DNA from: Paraburkholderia sprentiae WSM5005
Lineage (GTDB): Bacteria > Pseudomonadota > Gammaproteobacteria > Burkholderiales > Burkholderiaceae
DNA: 64,000 nucleotides
Reading direction: 5' to 3'
Assembly: GCF_001865575.2 (NCBI RefSeq)
Contig: NZ_CP017562.2
Span: 434,001-498,000 of the forward strand
Below, one piece after another: positions 8,308 through 16,793 of this stretch. Under the pieces are notes generated by a model that searched no databases, had not been told where the DNA came from, and worked only from the letters and a program-made list of their open reading frames with translations. Position 1 is the stretch's first letter. Each line of letters starts with the position of its first letter. The position numbers and the translations under genes were made by a program.

Positions 8308-8649
8308 ATGAAAGCCCGTGCGTCGCGTCGACGTTTGGCAATCCTGCTTATTTCAGTTTGCGCGGTTCCGCTTGCCTATGCGTTCTCACCTGTGCCGCAG
8401 ATCGGCCGATACCCGCAGCCGATGCGCGGCCCATGCGCCGCGTCGGGCGAGACCGGGGTGCGAAGCAGGGTGATCGGCGTGTATGGCGGCACCGTCGTCG
8501 ATCAGTTGTCCAATGGAGCGGTGGTGCTCGTGAAATGGCCGAATGGTTCGCCGCACGAGGCATGGACCGCTCGGCGGCATAGCGATAGTTTGCCCGTGGT
8601 TCCAGCGGCAAACGCTGCTCACGTTTTCTTTATGTGGCCGCAGGCGTAG
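8308..8649 (+). CDS. Small secreted protein of unknown function
   Basis: The 113-residue product begins MKARASRRRLAILLISVCAV and has a signal peptide ending about AYA|FSPVP. The mature ~87 residues contain VIGVYGGTVVDQLSNGAVVLVKWPNG, which could be a small beta-rich domain. I do not recognise a family. A GAAGGAG sits just before the ATG, 18 bp after the DUF1840 stop, so the two are probably co-transcribed. Confidence 0.7.
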   Translation: MKARASRRRLAILLISVCAVPLAYAFSPVPQIGRYPQPMRGPCAASGETGVRSRVIGVYGGTVVDQLSNGAVVLVKWPNGSPHEAWTARRHSDSLPVVPAANAAHVFFMWPQA

Positions 8650-8769
8650 CGCGGCGTCCCCGAGCGTCGCGCCGCGCAACTGCGTGCGTTCAGGTACGGC
8701 TAATGCGTACTCGACGCTGCTGCGACGGCGCACGAATTCCCCATCTTTATCCGACCACGAGGAGCGGCA

Positions 8770-10575
8770 GTGCAGACCAACGCGTCAAAAGGCGACTTCG
8801 CCACCGATACCCGGCTTCTGCGAATCACGGTGATTGCCGCCGTGGTTGGCATGTTCAGCACGTTCGCCGCGGACTTCCTGCTGCACCTGATCCGCTTTTT
8901 CACTAATCTGTTTTTCTTTCAGACGCTGTCGGTCGCGGGCCGCTCGCCCGCCGGCCACGCGTTGGGACTGTGGGTGATCGTGGTGCCGGTCGTCGGCGGT
9001 CTGATCGTCGGGCTCATGGCGCGCTTCGGTTCGGAGCAGATTCGCGGGCACGGCATTCCCGAAGCGATCGAGGCGATCCTGTTCGGCAAGAGCGCCATGT
9101 CGCCGAAGGTGGCTGTGCTGAAGCCGTTGGCGTCGGCGATCGCGATCGGCAGCGGCGGACCGTTCGGCGCCGAAGGGCCGATCATCATGACCGGCGGCGC
9201 GCTCGGTTCGTTGATCGCGCAGTTTTTCCATCTGTCGAGCGGCGAGCGCAAGACGCTGCTGGTGGCGGGCGCGGTCGCCGGCATGACCGCGGTGTTCGGC
9301 ACGCCCGTCGCCGCCGTGTTGCTCGCGGTCGAACTGTTGCTGTTTGAATTGCGGCCACGCAGTCTGCTGCCAGTTGCGGTTTCGTGCGCGGTGGCGGGCT
9401 TTTCGCGACCGCTATTGCTGGGCAGCGGCCCGCTGTTCCCATTGCAGACCTTGCCGCTCGGCGCGCTCGGGCTCGCGTCGTGCGCGCTCGCGGGGCTGAT
9501 CGCCGGCGCGCTGTCGTGGGGATTGTCGACGTGGCTCTACAAGGTCGAGGATGCTTTCGCGCGGCTGCCGATTCACTGGATGTGGTGGCCCGCGCTCGGC
9601 GGTGTCGCCGTGGGCATCGGCGGCTATTTCCAGCCGCGCGCGCTAGGCGTCGGCTATGACGTGATCGGCGATCTGCTGATGCATCACCTTGCCGTGCGCG
9701 TCGTGCTGGCGATCGTGCTGGTCAAGGCGGTGATCTGGGTGATCGCGTTGGCTTCGGGCACCTCCGGCGGCGTGCTCGCGCCATTGCTGATGATGGGCGC
9801 GGGCGTCGGTGCGGTGCTCGGTCCGGCGATGCCGGGCGGCGACCCCGCCATCTGGCCGCTGGTGTTCATGGCGGCGGCGCTCGGCGGCATGATGCGCGCG
9901 CCGATCATGGCCGTCGTGTTCGCGTTCGAACTGACGCACGACGCGAATGCGTTGCTGCCGCTGCTGACCGCCGCCGCGGTGTCGTATGGCTTCACCGTGC
10001 TGTTCATGCGCCGATCGATTCTGACGGAAAAGATCGCGCGCCGCGGATATCACATCTATCGCGAGTACGGCATCGATCCGCTCGAACGTCATCACGTGGA
10101 CGAAGTGATGACGCGCGCGGTGCAGACGATCGATGCGAGCCTCAGCGTCGCCGACGCGCTCGCGCAGTACTTCGGCGCGACGCAGCTTCATCGCGCGTAC
10201 CCGGTGGTGCAGGCGGGGCGGCTCGTCGGCATGGCGGATCGGCGGATGCTGAGCGCCGCGCTCGACGAGGGCCGCGCGAGCGCGACGGTCGGCGATCTGT
10301 GCACGAGCGACGCGAACCTCGCGAACGAACGGCTCGACATCGCGTTGCCGGAAGAGACCTGCCGCCATGTCGCCGCGCGGCTGGCCGCGCGTTCGCTCGA
10401 TCGCGTGCCGGTCGTCGCCGATGTATCCAGCTATCGGCTGATCGGCATCGTGTCGCGACACGATCTCGTCAAACCCTCGCTGTCGATCTTCAACGAGGAA
10501 CGCGAGCGGGAACGATTCCGGCGCATTTCGCTATTTCAAGGCAGGGAATCGGTGGCAGCCGAACCGCGTGAATAG
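8770..10575 (+). CDS. ClC-type chloride channel/transporter with C-terminal CBS pair (paralogue 2)
   Basis: This 601-residue protein starts at GTG 8770 behind GAGGAG. It is collinear with the ClC protein at 4194-5993 and nearly identical over the pore motifs: QIRGHGIPEAIEAILFG, GPFGAEGPIIMTGGALG and GTSGGVLAPLLMMG. Two CBS domains lie at the C-terminus (HVDEVMTRAVQTID; LDRVPVVADVSSYRLIGIVS). It keeps the gating glutamate and also shows histidine where most ClC proteins have the GSGIP serine. The two genes are in opposite orientation and diverged, so they represent an older duplication or two acquired copies. A universal stress protein gene follows on the same strand. Confidence 0.93.
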   Translation: MQTNASKGDFATDTRLLRITVIAAVVGMFSTFAADFLLHLIRFFTNLFFFQTLSVAGRSPAGHALGLWVIVVPVVGGLIVGLMARFGSEQIRGHGIPEAIEAILFGKSAMSPKVAVLKPLASAIAIGSGGPFGAEGPIIMTGGALGSLIAQFFHLSSGERKTLLVAGAVAGMTAVFGTPVAAVLLAVELLLFELRPRSLLPVAVSCAVAGFSRPLLLGSGPLFPLQTLPLGALGLASCALAGLIAGALSWGLSTWLYKVEDAFARLPIHWMWWPALGGVAVGIGGYFQPRALGVGYDVIGDLLMHHLAVRVVLAIVLVKAVIWVIALASGTSGGVLAPLLMMGAGVGAVLGPAMPGGDPAIWPLVFMAAALGGMMRAPIMAVVFAFELTHDANALLPLLTAAAVSYGFTVLFMRRSILTEKIARRGYHIYREYGIDPLERHHVDEVMTRAVQTIDASLSVADALAQYFGATQLHRAYPVVQAGRLVGMADRRMLSAALDEGRASATVGDLCTSDANLANERLDIALPEETCRHVAARLAARSLDRVPVVADVSSYRLIGIVSRHDLVKPSLSIFNEERERERFRRISLFQGRESVAAEPRE

Positions 10576-10626
10576 TGCTTTTTTCAGGGCGCTTCTGTAG
10601 GTATTTGCATGAATGAGTGGCGCGCG

Positions 10627-10651
10627 GTATATGTCACGAATTGACATATAC
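10627..10651. promoter_or_regulatory. Perfect 9-bp inverted repeat upstream of the universal stress gene
   Basis: GTATATGTC at 10627-10635 is mirrored by GACATATAC at 10643-10651 around a seven-base spacer. It ends 42 bp before the ATG at 10694, where a repressor or activator would be expected to bind. Its regulator is not known. Confidence 0.55.
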
Positions 10652-10693
10652 TTGATTGATCATGTGCCGCGCACGCTGCGCACGGAGGTTCTC

Positions 10694-11191
10694 ATGTCGG
10701 GCTTCAAGCGCATTCTTCTCTGTTACGACGGAACCCGCGAAGGACAACACGCGTTGAAGGACGGTGCGGCGCTCGCGCAAGACCTGAAGGCGGAAGTGCA
10801 CCTGCTTTCCGTGCTCAACAATACGGCGTGGATGCAGGGCGCTGACATCACGTCCGCAGTGCCGGTGGATTTCATCAACGAATCCGCCAAAGCGCTGCTC
10901 GACGAGGGCTTGCAGAAACTCGCCGCACGCGGAATTCGCGCGACAGGTCATCTCGCGATCGGCGAACCGCTCGATGAGATCCCGTTTTTTGCCAACGATC
11001 TGAAGGCCGATCTGGTCGTGGTTGGCCATCGTCGCAGTCACGGACTTGCGCGCTGGTGGGGCGGCCGCCACGACGGACTGCTGCTCGATCGCGTGACGTG
11101 CAGCGTGCTGGTGACGATGGGCGCGGCAGCCGATGCACCCGCCGCAGTCGCGGGCACAGGCGAGACCGCGCGGTCCGCCGAACATTCATGA
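10694..11191 (+). CDS. Universal stress protein (UspA family)
   Basis: This 165-residue protein starts at ATG 10694 after GGAGG and begins MSGFKRILLCYDGTREGQHA, the first strand and turn of the Usp fold. Later segments ALAQDLKAEVHLLSVL, GEPLDEIPFFANDLKADLVVVGHRRS and LLDRVTCSVLVTMG follow the family order. The ATP-binding loop G-x2-G-x9-G-S/T is not clearly conserved (GHRRSHGLARWWGG), so nucleotide binding is doubtful. A ~20-residue low-complexity tail follows the domain. It lies downstream of ClC paralogue 2 with its own operator-like repeat. Confidence 0.9.
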   Translation: MSGFKRILLCYDGTREGQHALKDGAALAQDLKAEVHLLSVLNNTAWMQGADITSAVPVDFINESAKALLDEGLQKLAARGIRATGHLAIGEPLDEIPFFANDLKADLVVVGHRRSHGLARWWGGRHDGLLLDRVTCSVLVTMGAAADAPAAVAGTGETARSAEHS

Positions 11192-11236
11192 GCGTTGTGT
11201 TGTGTGTGTTGAGCTGCGTTGGCACGGAGGCACACC

Positions 11237-11374
11237 ATGAAAGACGTCGACGAACAGTTCAATCATCCGCAGCCCGTCAAGCACAGCGATAACGAAAACA
11301 GCAAGCTGCCGCAGCGCGACGACGATCAGCAGCGGCTGAAGAAAAAACCCGAAGGCGAGCCGCCGGTCGAGTGA
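11237..11374 (+). CDS. 45-residue highly charged hypothetical protein
   Basis: A short frame with ATG at 11237, GGAGG seven bases before it, and stop TGA at 11372-11374. The product is hydrophilic and rich in Asp, Glu, Gln and Lys (starts MKDVDEQFNHPQPVKHSDN, ends EGEPPVE), suggesting a disordered peptide. It follows the universal stress gene by 45 bp and could be co-transcribed. I recognise no family. Confidence 0.5.
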   Translation: MKDVDEQFNHPQPVKHSDNENSKLPQRDDDQQRLKKKPEGEPPVE

Positions 11375-11401
11375 CGCGAGGCGGCGTCCGCCGTTCAGCG
11401 A

Positions 11402-13615
11402 TCAGAAGTCGGTGCTGACCGACAACAGGAACGTACGCGGCGCACCCTGGGTCAGGTACGTCGTCGCCCCGTAGGCCGACACGGCCGACCAGTAAGCCTT
11501 GTTCGTCACGTTTTGCACGGTGGCGCGCAAGGTCGTCTTCTTGCCGTAGATGGACGTCTCGTAACGCGCCCCCAGGTCGAAGCGGTTCCATGACGGGATC
11601 GACAGCGTGTTCGCGTCGTTCGCTTGCTGCGCGCCGGTATGGATCCAGCGCGCGTTGACCGCGAGCCCCGGCACCAGCGGAATGTCGTAATCGGCGCCCA
11701 GGTTGAACAGGAAGTTCGGGACGCCAACCGGACGGTTGCCGTCGTAGGTTCCGCCTTGGGTGTTCTCGAGCGTCGCGTTCATCAGCGAAGCGCCGGCCAG
11801 CAGACGCAGACCCTTGAGCGGCTCGCCGTGCACTTCGGCTTCGAGGCCGCGATGGCGTTCGTTGCCGTTCAGGCCATAGATATGCGTGACCGGGTCGGTG
11901 TATGCCGACGGCTGTTCGATCTGAAAAGCCGCAAACGACGCGCCGAGTCTTTGCGTGTCGTACTTGACACCCACTTCCCACTGCTTCGTGCGGACCGGCG
12001 CCAGTTGCTGACCGTAGTTGAGCGTGCCGGCCGGCGCGATGCTGCCCGCGGCCAGCGCTTCGCTGCGGTTCGCGAAGATCGAGATGTTGCGCGTCGGCCG
12101 CAGAACGAGGCCGAACAGCGGCGTCGTGATGCCGTCGCTGTAGTTGCCGCTGCCGATGCCCGTGTTGTCGTAGTTGGCCGTCGCGATTTGCTGGCGGCGT
12201 GCGCCGAGCGTGAACAGCACCCGGTCATGCAGGAAGCCGAGCGTGTCGGATGCGGACACGCTGCGGATCACCGTGGTGGCCGTCATGCCCGGATCGGCCA
12301 GATTGCCGCCTGACAGCGTCGTGGGCGGGTAGGGCGTCTGCACCGTGTTGTAGAGCGAGACCGGGCCCATGTAGGCGTAGGTCCAGGCCGAGTTGGTGTC
12401 CTCGCTCGTGATGGCGCCGCCGAGCGCGACCCTGTGCGACACCGGGCCGGTGTCGAAGCGGCCGCGCACACCGACTTCGGCGGACGTCGAGTTCTGGTTA
12501 TACGGCACGCCCAGACGCGCACCGGTGACGCCGCTCGACGAATAGGTCGGCGAATAGTATTCGCCCTGCTCGACCGTGCGACGCACACCGCCGGTAGCGT
12601 AAGCGGTCCAGCCGGGCAGGAAATCGTATTCGGCCTTCAGGATGCCGACTGTGTCTTCGAGGTTCGTGTACGACCAGTTCTGCGCGTAGTTGTACGTCGC
12701 CGACGGCACGGCCGGAATCGCGTCGGTGAAATAGACGACCGGGCGGCCGTCGCTGACGTGTTCGCGCTGATACAGGAAGTCGCCGGACAGACGCAGCTTC
12801 TCGCCGCGCCAGTCGAGCGCGACCGCGGTGGTGTTGTCGCGGCGGTGTTCGCCGTCGATGCTGGTTTCGCCGTCGCGATTCGCCTGGTTCACGCGAATCC
12901 CGAATTGGCCTTCGCTGCCGAAACGCCGGCCCACGTCGACGTGCGCGCCGAACTCGCCGGAGCCGCTGGTTTCGAGCGTCACGTTGGTCGTGGGCGTGTC
13001 CTCGGCCCGCTTCAACTGCACGTTCACGCCGCCACCGATCGCCGAGCCGGTCGGCGATGCACCGTTCAGGAACGCGTTCGCGCCCTTGAACACATCGACC
13101 CGCTCGAGCGCCGCGGTCGAGACCAGCTGGCGCGGCGTCACACCGTACAGACCGTTGATCGAGATGTCGTCCGCGTTGAGCTGGAAGCCGCGAATCACGA
13201 AGACTTCCGAGAAATTGCCGTAGCCGTATGCGGTCCGCACCGATGGGTCGTTCTCGACCACGTCCGCGAGCGTGCGCGCCTGTTGATCCTTGATCAGCCT
13301 GGCCGTGTAGGTGGTCATGCTGAACGGCATGTCGATGTTGCGCTGCTTGCCGAGTACGCCGTAGTCGGCGCCGCGTGCGACCTGGCCGCCCGCGTAAGTC
13401 GGCGACAGATCGCCGGGCAGCTCTTCGACGGCGGGCGCCTGAACCTTGATGGCAGGTAGCGTGCCGTCGGCGGCGGAGGAGGCGGTGTCGGTGGATTGGG
13501 CGAACGCGCTGGCCGGAACACTGAAAGCGACGGCGATGGCGGCGAGGATGGTGGCGCGATGCAGAGTGGCTTGGGCAGGCGTGGCCTGCGGGCGATTCCA
13601 GCGTGAAACGGACAT
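11402..13615 (-). CDS. TonB-dependent siderophore receptor
   Basis: This 737-residue outer-membrane protein has a signal peptide ending about AFA|QSTDT, a plug domain (MTTYTARLIKDQQARTLADV, FVIRGFQLNADDISING, ERVDVFKGANAFLNG) and a 22-strand-type barrel finishing in ...LLSVSTDF with the terminal aromatic. The family takes up ferric siderophores using TonB energy. A near-perfect Fur palindrome lies 150 bp upstream of the start, so expression is iron-repressed. No siderophore synthesis, transport or TonB genes are in the window, so the ligand is probably a xenosiderophore or the other genes are elsewhere. ATG at 13615 lacks a strong Shine-Dalgarno. Confidence 0.93.
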   Translation of the reverse strand: MSVSRWNRPQATPAQATLHRATILAAIAVAFSVPASAFAQSTDTASSAADGTLPAIKVQAPAVEELPGDLSPTYAGGQVARGADYGVLGKQRNIDMPFSMTTYTARLIKDQQARTLADVVENDPSVRTAYGYGNFSEVFVIRGFQLNADDISINGLYGVTPRQLVSTAALERVDVFKGANAFLNGASPTGSAIGGGVNVQLKRAEDTPTTNVTLETSGSGEFGAHVDVGRRFGSEGQFGIRVNQANRDGETSIDGEHRRDNTTAVALDWRGEKLRLSGDFLYQREHVSDGRPVVYFTDAIPAVPSATYNYAQNWSYTNLEDTVGILKAEYDFLPGWTAYATGGVRRTVEQGEYYSPTYSSSGVTGARLGVPYNQNSTSAEVGVRGRFDTGPVSHRVALGGAITSEDTNSAWTYAYMGPVSLYNTVQTPYPPTTLSGGNLADPGMTATTVIRSVSASDTLGFLHDRVLFTLGARRQQIATANYDNTGIGSGNYSDGITTPLFGLVLRPTRNISIFANRSEALAAGSIAPAGTLNYGQQLAPVRTKQWEVGVKYDTQRLGASFAAFQIEQPSAYTDPVTHIYGLNGNERHRGLEAEVHGEPLKGLRLLAGASLMNATLENTQGGTYDGNRPVGVPNFLFNLGADYDIPLVPGLAVNARWIHTGAQQANDANTLSIPSWNRFDLGARYETSIYGKKTTLRATVQNVTNKAYWSAVSAYGATTYLTQGAPRTFLLSVSTDF

Positions 13616-13764
13616 GGATGGGAAAGTAGGCGTGGTCGTCGATCTTCCGTCCCGGGGCGCTGATTGAAATCCGGGCGGCCTTTATCCTGGTTGCACGCGC
13701 GGACGATGCTCTCCTATGTAAGCGGTCCGAGCGCAGAACGAAGGTTCGACCGAATTATAGTGCA

Positions 13765-13783
13765 AATAGGAATCATTCCTATT
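13765..13783. promoter_or_regulatory. Fur box
   Basis: AATAGGAATCATTCCTATT is a perfect 19-bp palindrome (9-1-9), extended by GCA and TGC on the flanks. It matches the Fur-type dyad (NAT triplets around a central C). It lies in the upstream region of the TonB siderophore receptor, which is the expected target. Confidence 0.85.
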
Positions 13784-13879
13784 GCGCAGACGCAACGATT
13801 TGCAGAAGGCACGGCACAAACGGGTGTTTTTGATGGCGTCGAGCCGTTCGGACCTCGCAAAAATGCGGGACGCGACCGC

Positions 13880-14671
13880 TCAGCTCTTCGGCGCGGCCTG
13901 CAGCCAGCCGGCTTCGACGCCGAACTGCGCGATCTGTTTCACGACCGCGTCGGCGAGGCGCTTCGCGTCGTCGGACACGCCTGCGCGCTTCGTTTCGGTC
14001 ACGCCATGCAGGCCCGCGCCGGCCGCGGCTGCGGTCGCGACGGTGCCGGCCGCCGCGCCGACTCCGGCGGTTTCGACCATGCCAGGCATCTTGCCGCTGT
14101 CCGCGTTGGCGGTGAAGCTCTGCACCACACGCGGCGCGCCGACTGCCGGCTGGTATACGATCCGCACCGTGCTGCTCACGTCGCTCTTGCCCGCGCCCAA
14201 GCCGATCAGCGTGCGACGGCGGCGATTGCCGGCGTCGATCGTCTCGAAGCTGCCTTGGACGAGCAGCACGTTCTGGCCGGCGGGCACCGGCGCGTCGGTG
14301 CGTACCGCGTGCAGACCCATAGCTTGCAATCGCTGGACGATTTCGTCTGCGACCTGCTCGCGCACCTGAGCGGCATCGGCAACCTGTTTCTGTGCATCCG
14401 ACGAAGCCGACATCTGCGCCTTCAGTTTCTGCAGCATGCCGCCATGGTCGAGCTTCACCTGCTGCGGATCGGCATCGAATGTATAGACATAGATCGTGTC
14501 CGGATGCATCGTCGACTGCGTGCCTGCGTCGGCCGGCGCGGAGGTGCTCGTCGCGCTCAGATTCGTGACGCTGGCGCCGGCGCAACCGCTCAGTAGCGCG
14601 CTACCGCAGACGAGTGCGATGCAGGTGAAACGGGCGGCGTTCGTTTTGATGAAGTTCATTGAAGTCAACAT
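13880..14671 (-). CDS. DUF4410 family lipoprotein
   Basis: Starting at ATG 14671 after AGGA, the product is 263 residues with a lipoprotein signal (lipobox LLSGC). The mature protein has IYVYTFDADPQQVKLDHGG, an alpha-helical VADEIVQRLQAMGLHAVR, NVLLVQGSFETIDAGNRRRR and VRIVYQPA, followed by a glycine/alanine-rich segment (TAGVGAAAGTVATAAAAG) and a C-terminal ADAVVKQIAQFGVEAGW. This order is that of DUF4410, a periplasmic family of unknown function related in layout to FlgP/LPP20-like surface lipoproteins. ATG 14659 is an alternative start. It is monocistronic as far as the sequence shows. Confidence 0.8.
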   Translation of the reverse strand: MLTSMNFIKTNAARFTCIALVCGSALLSGCAGASVTNLSATSTSAPADAGTQSTMHPDTIYVYTFDADPQQVKLDHGGMLQKLKAQMSASSDAQKQVADAAQVREQVADEIVQRLQAMGLHAVRTDAPVPAGQNVLLVQGSFETIDAGNRRRRTLIGLGAGKSDVSSTVRIVYQPAVGAPRVVQSFTANADSGKMPGMVETAGVGAAAGTVATAAAAGAGLHGVTETKRAGVSDDAKRLADAVVKQIAQFGVEAGWLQAAPKS

Positions 14672-14994
14672 GATGATCCTGTGGTCGGCACGCGGTGCCA
14701 GTCGGTTCGAGTCCATCGCCGATGATCGGGCAACCGTGGGATCGTCGATCATCGGCGAGGGGAGTCGCACATGAAGCCTTTCGATCTCATGCGTCTGTGA
14801 TTCGTCACGCACCGGCAGCGAACGAAGTATGGGTGAGTGCTCCGCCGAACTCTATTCAACAATTATTTCGAGTGATGTCACGGCGACATGAGGGCGCGAA
14901 GTGCGGATGTGCGCGGCGTCATGCGTGGGCGAAAGGCGACGCGAAACGGCAGGGGAGCGAGACGAGGGAGAGGCTGTGGACGTCGAACTGCCGA
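14672..14994. other. Intergenic region, no gene seen
   Basis: This 323-bp stretch holds the promoter region of the DUF4410 gene on the minus side. No convincing frame, repeat or terminator was found. Confidence 0.6.
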
Positions 14995-15078
14995 TCAGTT
15001 CAAAGCGAGTTTGACGATGCAGCACAGCACGAACACGAGCAGGGCGGCGGCAATGGCCATGTCCAGCGGATAGCGCAT
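14995..15078 (-). CDS. Putative 27-residue single-span membrane peptide
   Basis: A short frame from ATG 15078 to TGA 14995 encodes a peptide beginning MRYPLDMAIAAALLVFVLCC and ending IVKLALN. It is one hydrophobic helix with short charged ends, typical of bacterial small membrane proteins. Upstream the minus strand reads AAGGACAGGGTGACGGA before the ATG, a moderate ribosome-binding site. No family is recognised and the gene is a prediction from composition and position. Confidence 0.4.
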   Translation of the reverse strand: MRYPLDMAIAAALLVFVLCCIVKLALN

Positions 15079-15383
15079 TCCGTCACCCTGTCCTTGCGTT
15101 GTGAAGCCCCTATCGTAATCACCTGACCGAAGATGGAAAGCGCCAGTGAAGCGCCAATGTGGGACAGCCCACGCAGTCCCGCACGGCCGCATGGAGCGGC
15201 TGAAGGCGAGAGCCCGCTGGCGCAACGCAGCCGGATAGCGCATGATTGCTGCGATGTGCCGTGCGACCCCAAGAGCACCTCGCCGTGGCGGCACGCGCGG
15301 CACACGCCGCCGCCCGCATCGGCGTCGCGCCCGGTACTGGCGGCGCAGAGGCGATGAGTCTTCAACCGCAAGGAGGATTTCGC
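15079..15383. other. Phasin upstream region, no gene seen
   Basis: This ~305-bp spacer precedes the phasin gene and should contain its promoter. No inverted repeat or frame with coding character was found. Confidence 0.55.
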
Positions 15384-15809
15384 ATGGACCGACCCGATGC
15401 AGCCAATCCGTTTGGCGACTTCACCAAAATGCTGGAGCAGTTCAAGCTCCCCGGCTTCGACGTGCCCGCCATCATGGAAGCGCGCCGCAAGGACATGGAA
15501 GCGCTGGTTCAGGCGAATCAGACAGCATTCCAGGGGATGCAGTCGCTCGCGCAGAAACAGGCCGACATGCTGCGCACCACGCTGGGTGAACTACAGTCGC
15601 TGACGACGCAACTCACGGCGACCGGCACCGCGCCGTCGAGCAAAACCGCGGAGCTGATCCAGCAGAGCCTACACAAGGCGCTGGCCGACATGCAGCAGCT
15701 CGCGCAAGCCGCGTATCAGACGCAGGCGGAGTCGTATGCGGTGATCGCGAAACGCGTCGAGGAAAACGTGCAGGAGCTGAAGTCGTTGCTTCAGCAGCAG
15801 AAGAAGTAG
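15384..15809 (+). CDS. Phasin family protein (polyhydroxyalkanoate granule-associated)
   Basis: This 141-residue helical protein matches phasin_2 proteins: NPFGDFTKMLEQFKLPGFD, MEARRKDMEALVQANQTA, MQSLAQKQADMLRTTLGEL and a helical C-terminus with ESYAVIAKRVEENVQELK and LLQQQKK. Phasins coat polyhydroxybutyrate granules and control their size and number. ATG 15384 is chosen because AAGGAGGA ends seven bases upstream; an in-frame ATG lies 30 bp earlier but overlaps that ribosome-binding site. A strong terminator follows, so it is monocistronic. Confidence 0.92.
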   Translation: MDRPDAANPFGDFTKMLEQFKLPGFDVPAIMEARRKDMEALVQANQTAFQGMQSLAQKQADMLRTTLGELQSLTTQLTATGTAPSSKTAELIQQSLHKALADMQQLAQAAYQTQAESYAVIAKRVEENVQELKSLLQQQKK

Positions 15810-15838
15810 CGCGCGCCGCCATTGACGAACGACTCGAA

Positions 15839-15875
15839 ACCGCGGAGGGCCGCCAAGCCCTCCGCGGTTTTTATT
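15839..15875 (+). terminator. Intrinsic terminator after the phasin gene
   Basis: CCGCGGAGGGC and GCCCTCCGCGG form an 11-bp GC stem with a CGCCAA-type loop, followed by a TTTTTAT run. Confidence 0.92.
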
Positions 15876-16323
15876 TACCGTCGCGATTTGCGTCGCAAGC
15901 CGCACCTGGTCAGAGGAATGCGCACGCGCGCTCGTTTTTTCGGCAGACGCTTACATGCGCGAAAAGACGCCGCTCCTATTCGCAGCTTTAACGCGCAGCG
16001 GCCGCGATTTCCACAGGCTGCCGGTTATAACGTCATACGGAAACGAAAACGGCGCCAAGGCATTGTCTCTACGAGGCTTTGTCCGCACTGTTCCAATCGG
16101 AGCTGAACCGCGGCCGAACCCGCAAAGGTTTAATTCGCGCCGCAAACGATTGGCGCGCGCCATCGCGCTGACTAAAGTTTCGGCCCGCTTGTCCGTAGAC
16201 GCATTCACGCAGCCCAACCGGCGTGAAGGCAACCCGGCTTAGCCGGTCAGGTGTGCGCCCCTAGTTTCGCGTTTGCGATCGGCTCAGTCCAGGTCGCGGG
16301 CGTTTCACCTCGAAGGAAATCTC
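15876..16323. other. Intergenic region, no gene seen
   Basis: About 450 bp between the phasin terminator and the DUF2844 gene. Open frames on both strands here overlap each other symmetrically and lack ribosome-binding sites and family similarity. It should include the promoter of the DUF2844/DUF3443 unit. Confidence 0.55.
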
Positions 16324-16782
16324 TTGAAACCGATGCTTCTCACCCGCATTGCCTGCGCAATGCTCGGGGCATGTTGCGCGTTGCCATTCGCCGCGCACGC
16401 GACGCTCGGCCAGAACGCCACCACCGTCGACAGCGATCAGACGCGCCTGCACGCGGTCGCTCGCGCGGCTAGCGCACGTGGCGCGTATTCGGTGCATGCG
16501 CTCACGCTGCCGTCCGGCACCCAGGTGCGCGAGTACGTGGCGGCCAATGGCATCGTGTTCGGGGTCGCTTGGGATGGCCCGACGCTGCCCGATCTGAAGG
16601 CGATGCTCGGCACGTCATTCGACGCCTACGTCGCCGCCAGCGCGACGCGGCGCGGCGTGCCGCTCGCGGTCTCGAACAGCGATCTCGTGGTGTTCTCGAG
16701 CGGACATCTGCGCGCGTTCACCGGGTACGCCTATCTGCCACAGGCGGTGCCTGCGGGTGTCGACGTCAGCGTCATCCAGTAA
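16324..16782 (+). CDS. DUF2844 family secreted protein
   Basis: This 152-residue protein has a signal peptide (MLLTRIACAMLGACCALPFA... ending AAHA|TLGQN) and DUF2844 features: LPSGTQVREYVAANGIVFGV, DLKAMLGTSFDAY and HLRAFTGYAYLPQAVP. The family is found in Burkholderiales next to DUF3443, and the two probably act together in the periplasm or envelope; the function is unknown. TTG 16324 follows AAGGAA by five bases and is preferred to ATG 16333. The next gene starts 12 bp after the stop, so they form an operon. Confidence 0.85.
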   Translation: MKPMLLTRIACAMLGACCALPFAAHATLGQNATTVDSDQTRLHAVARAASARGAYSVHALTLPSGTQVREYVAANGIVFGVAWDGPTLPDLKAMLGTSFDAYVAASATRRGVPLAVSNSDLVVFSSGHLRAFTGYAYLPQAVPAGVDVSVIQ

Positions 16783-16793
16783 CGGAGCGAATC

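Noticed and set aside
15951..16242. Overlapping 93- and 95-codon frames on opposite strands after the phasin terminator
   Set aside because: Mutually antisense, no start signals and no family pattern; treated as open non-coding DNA.
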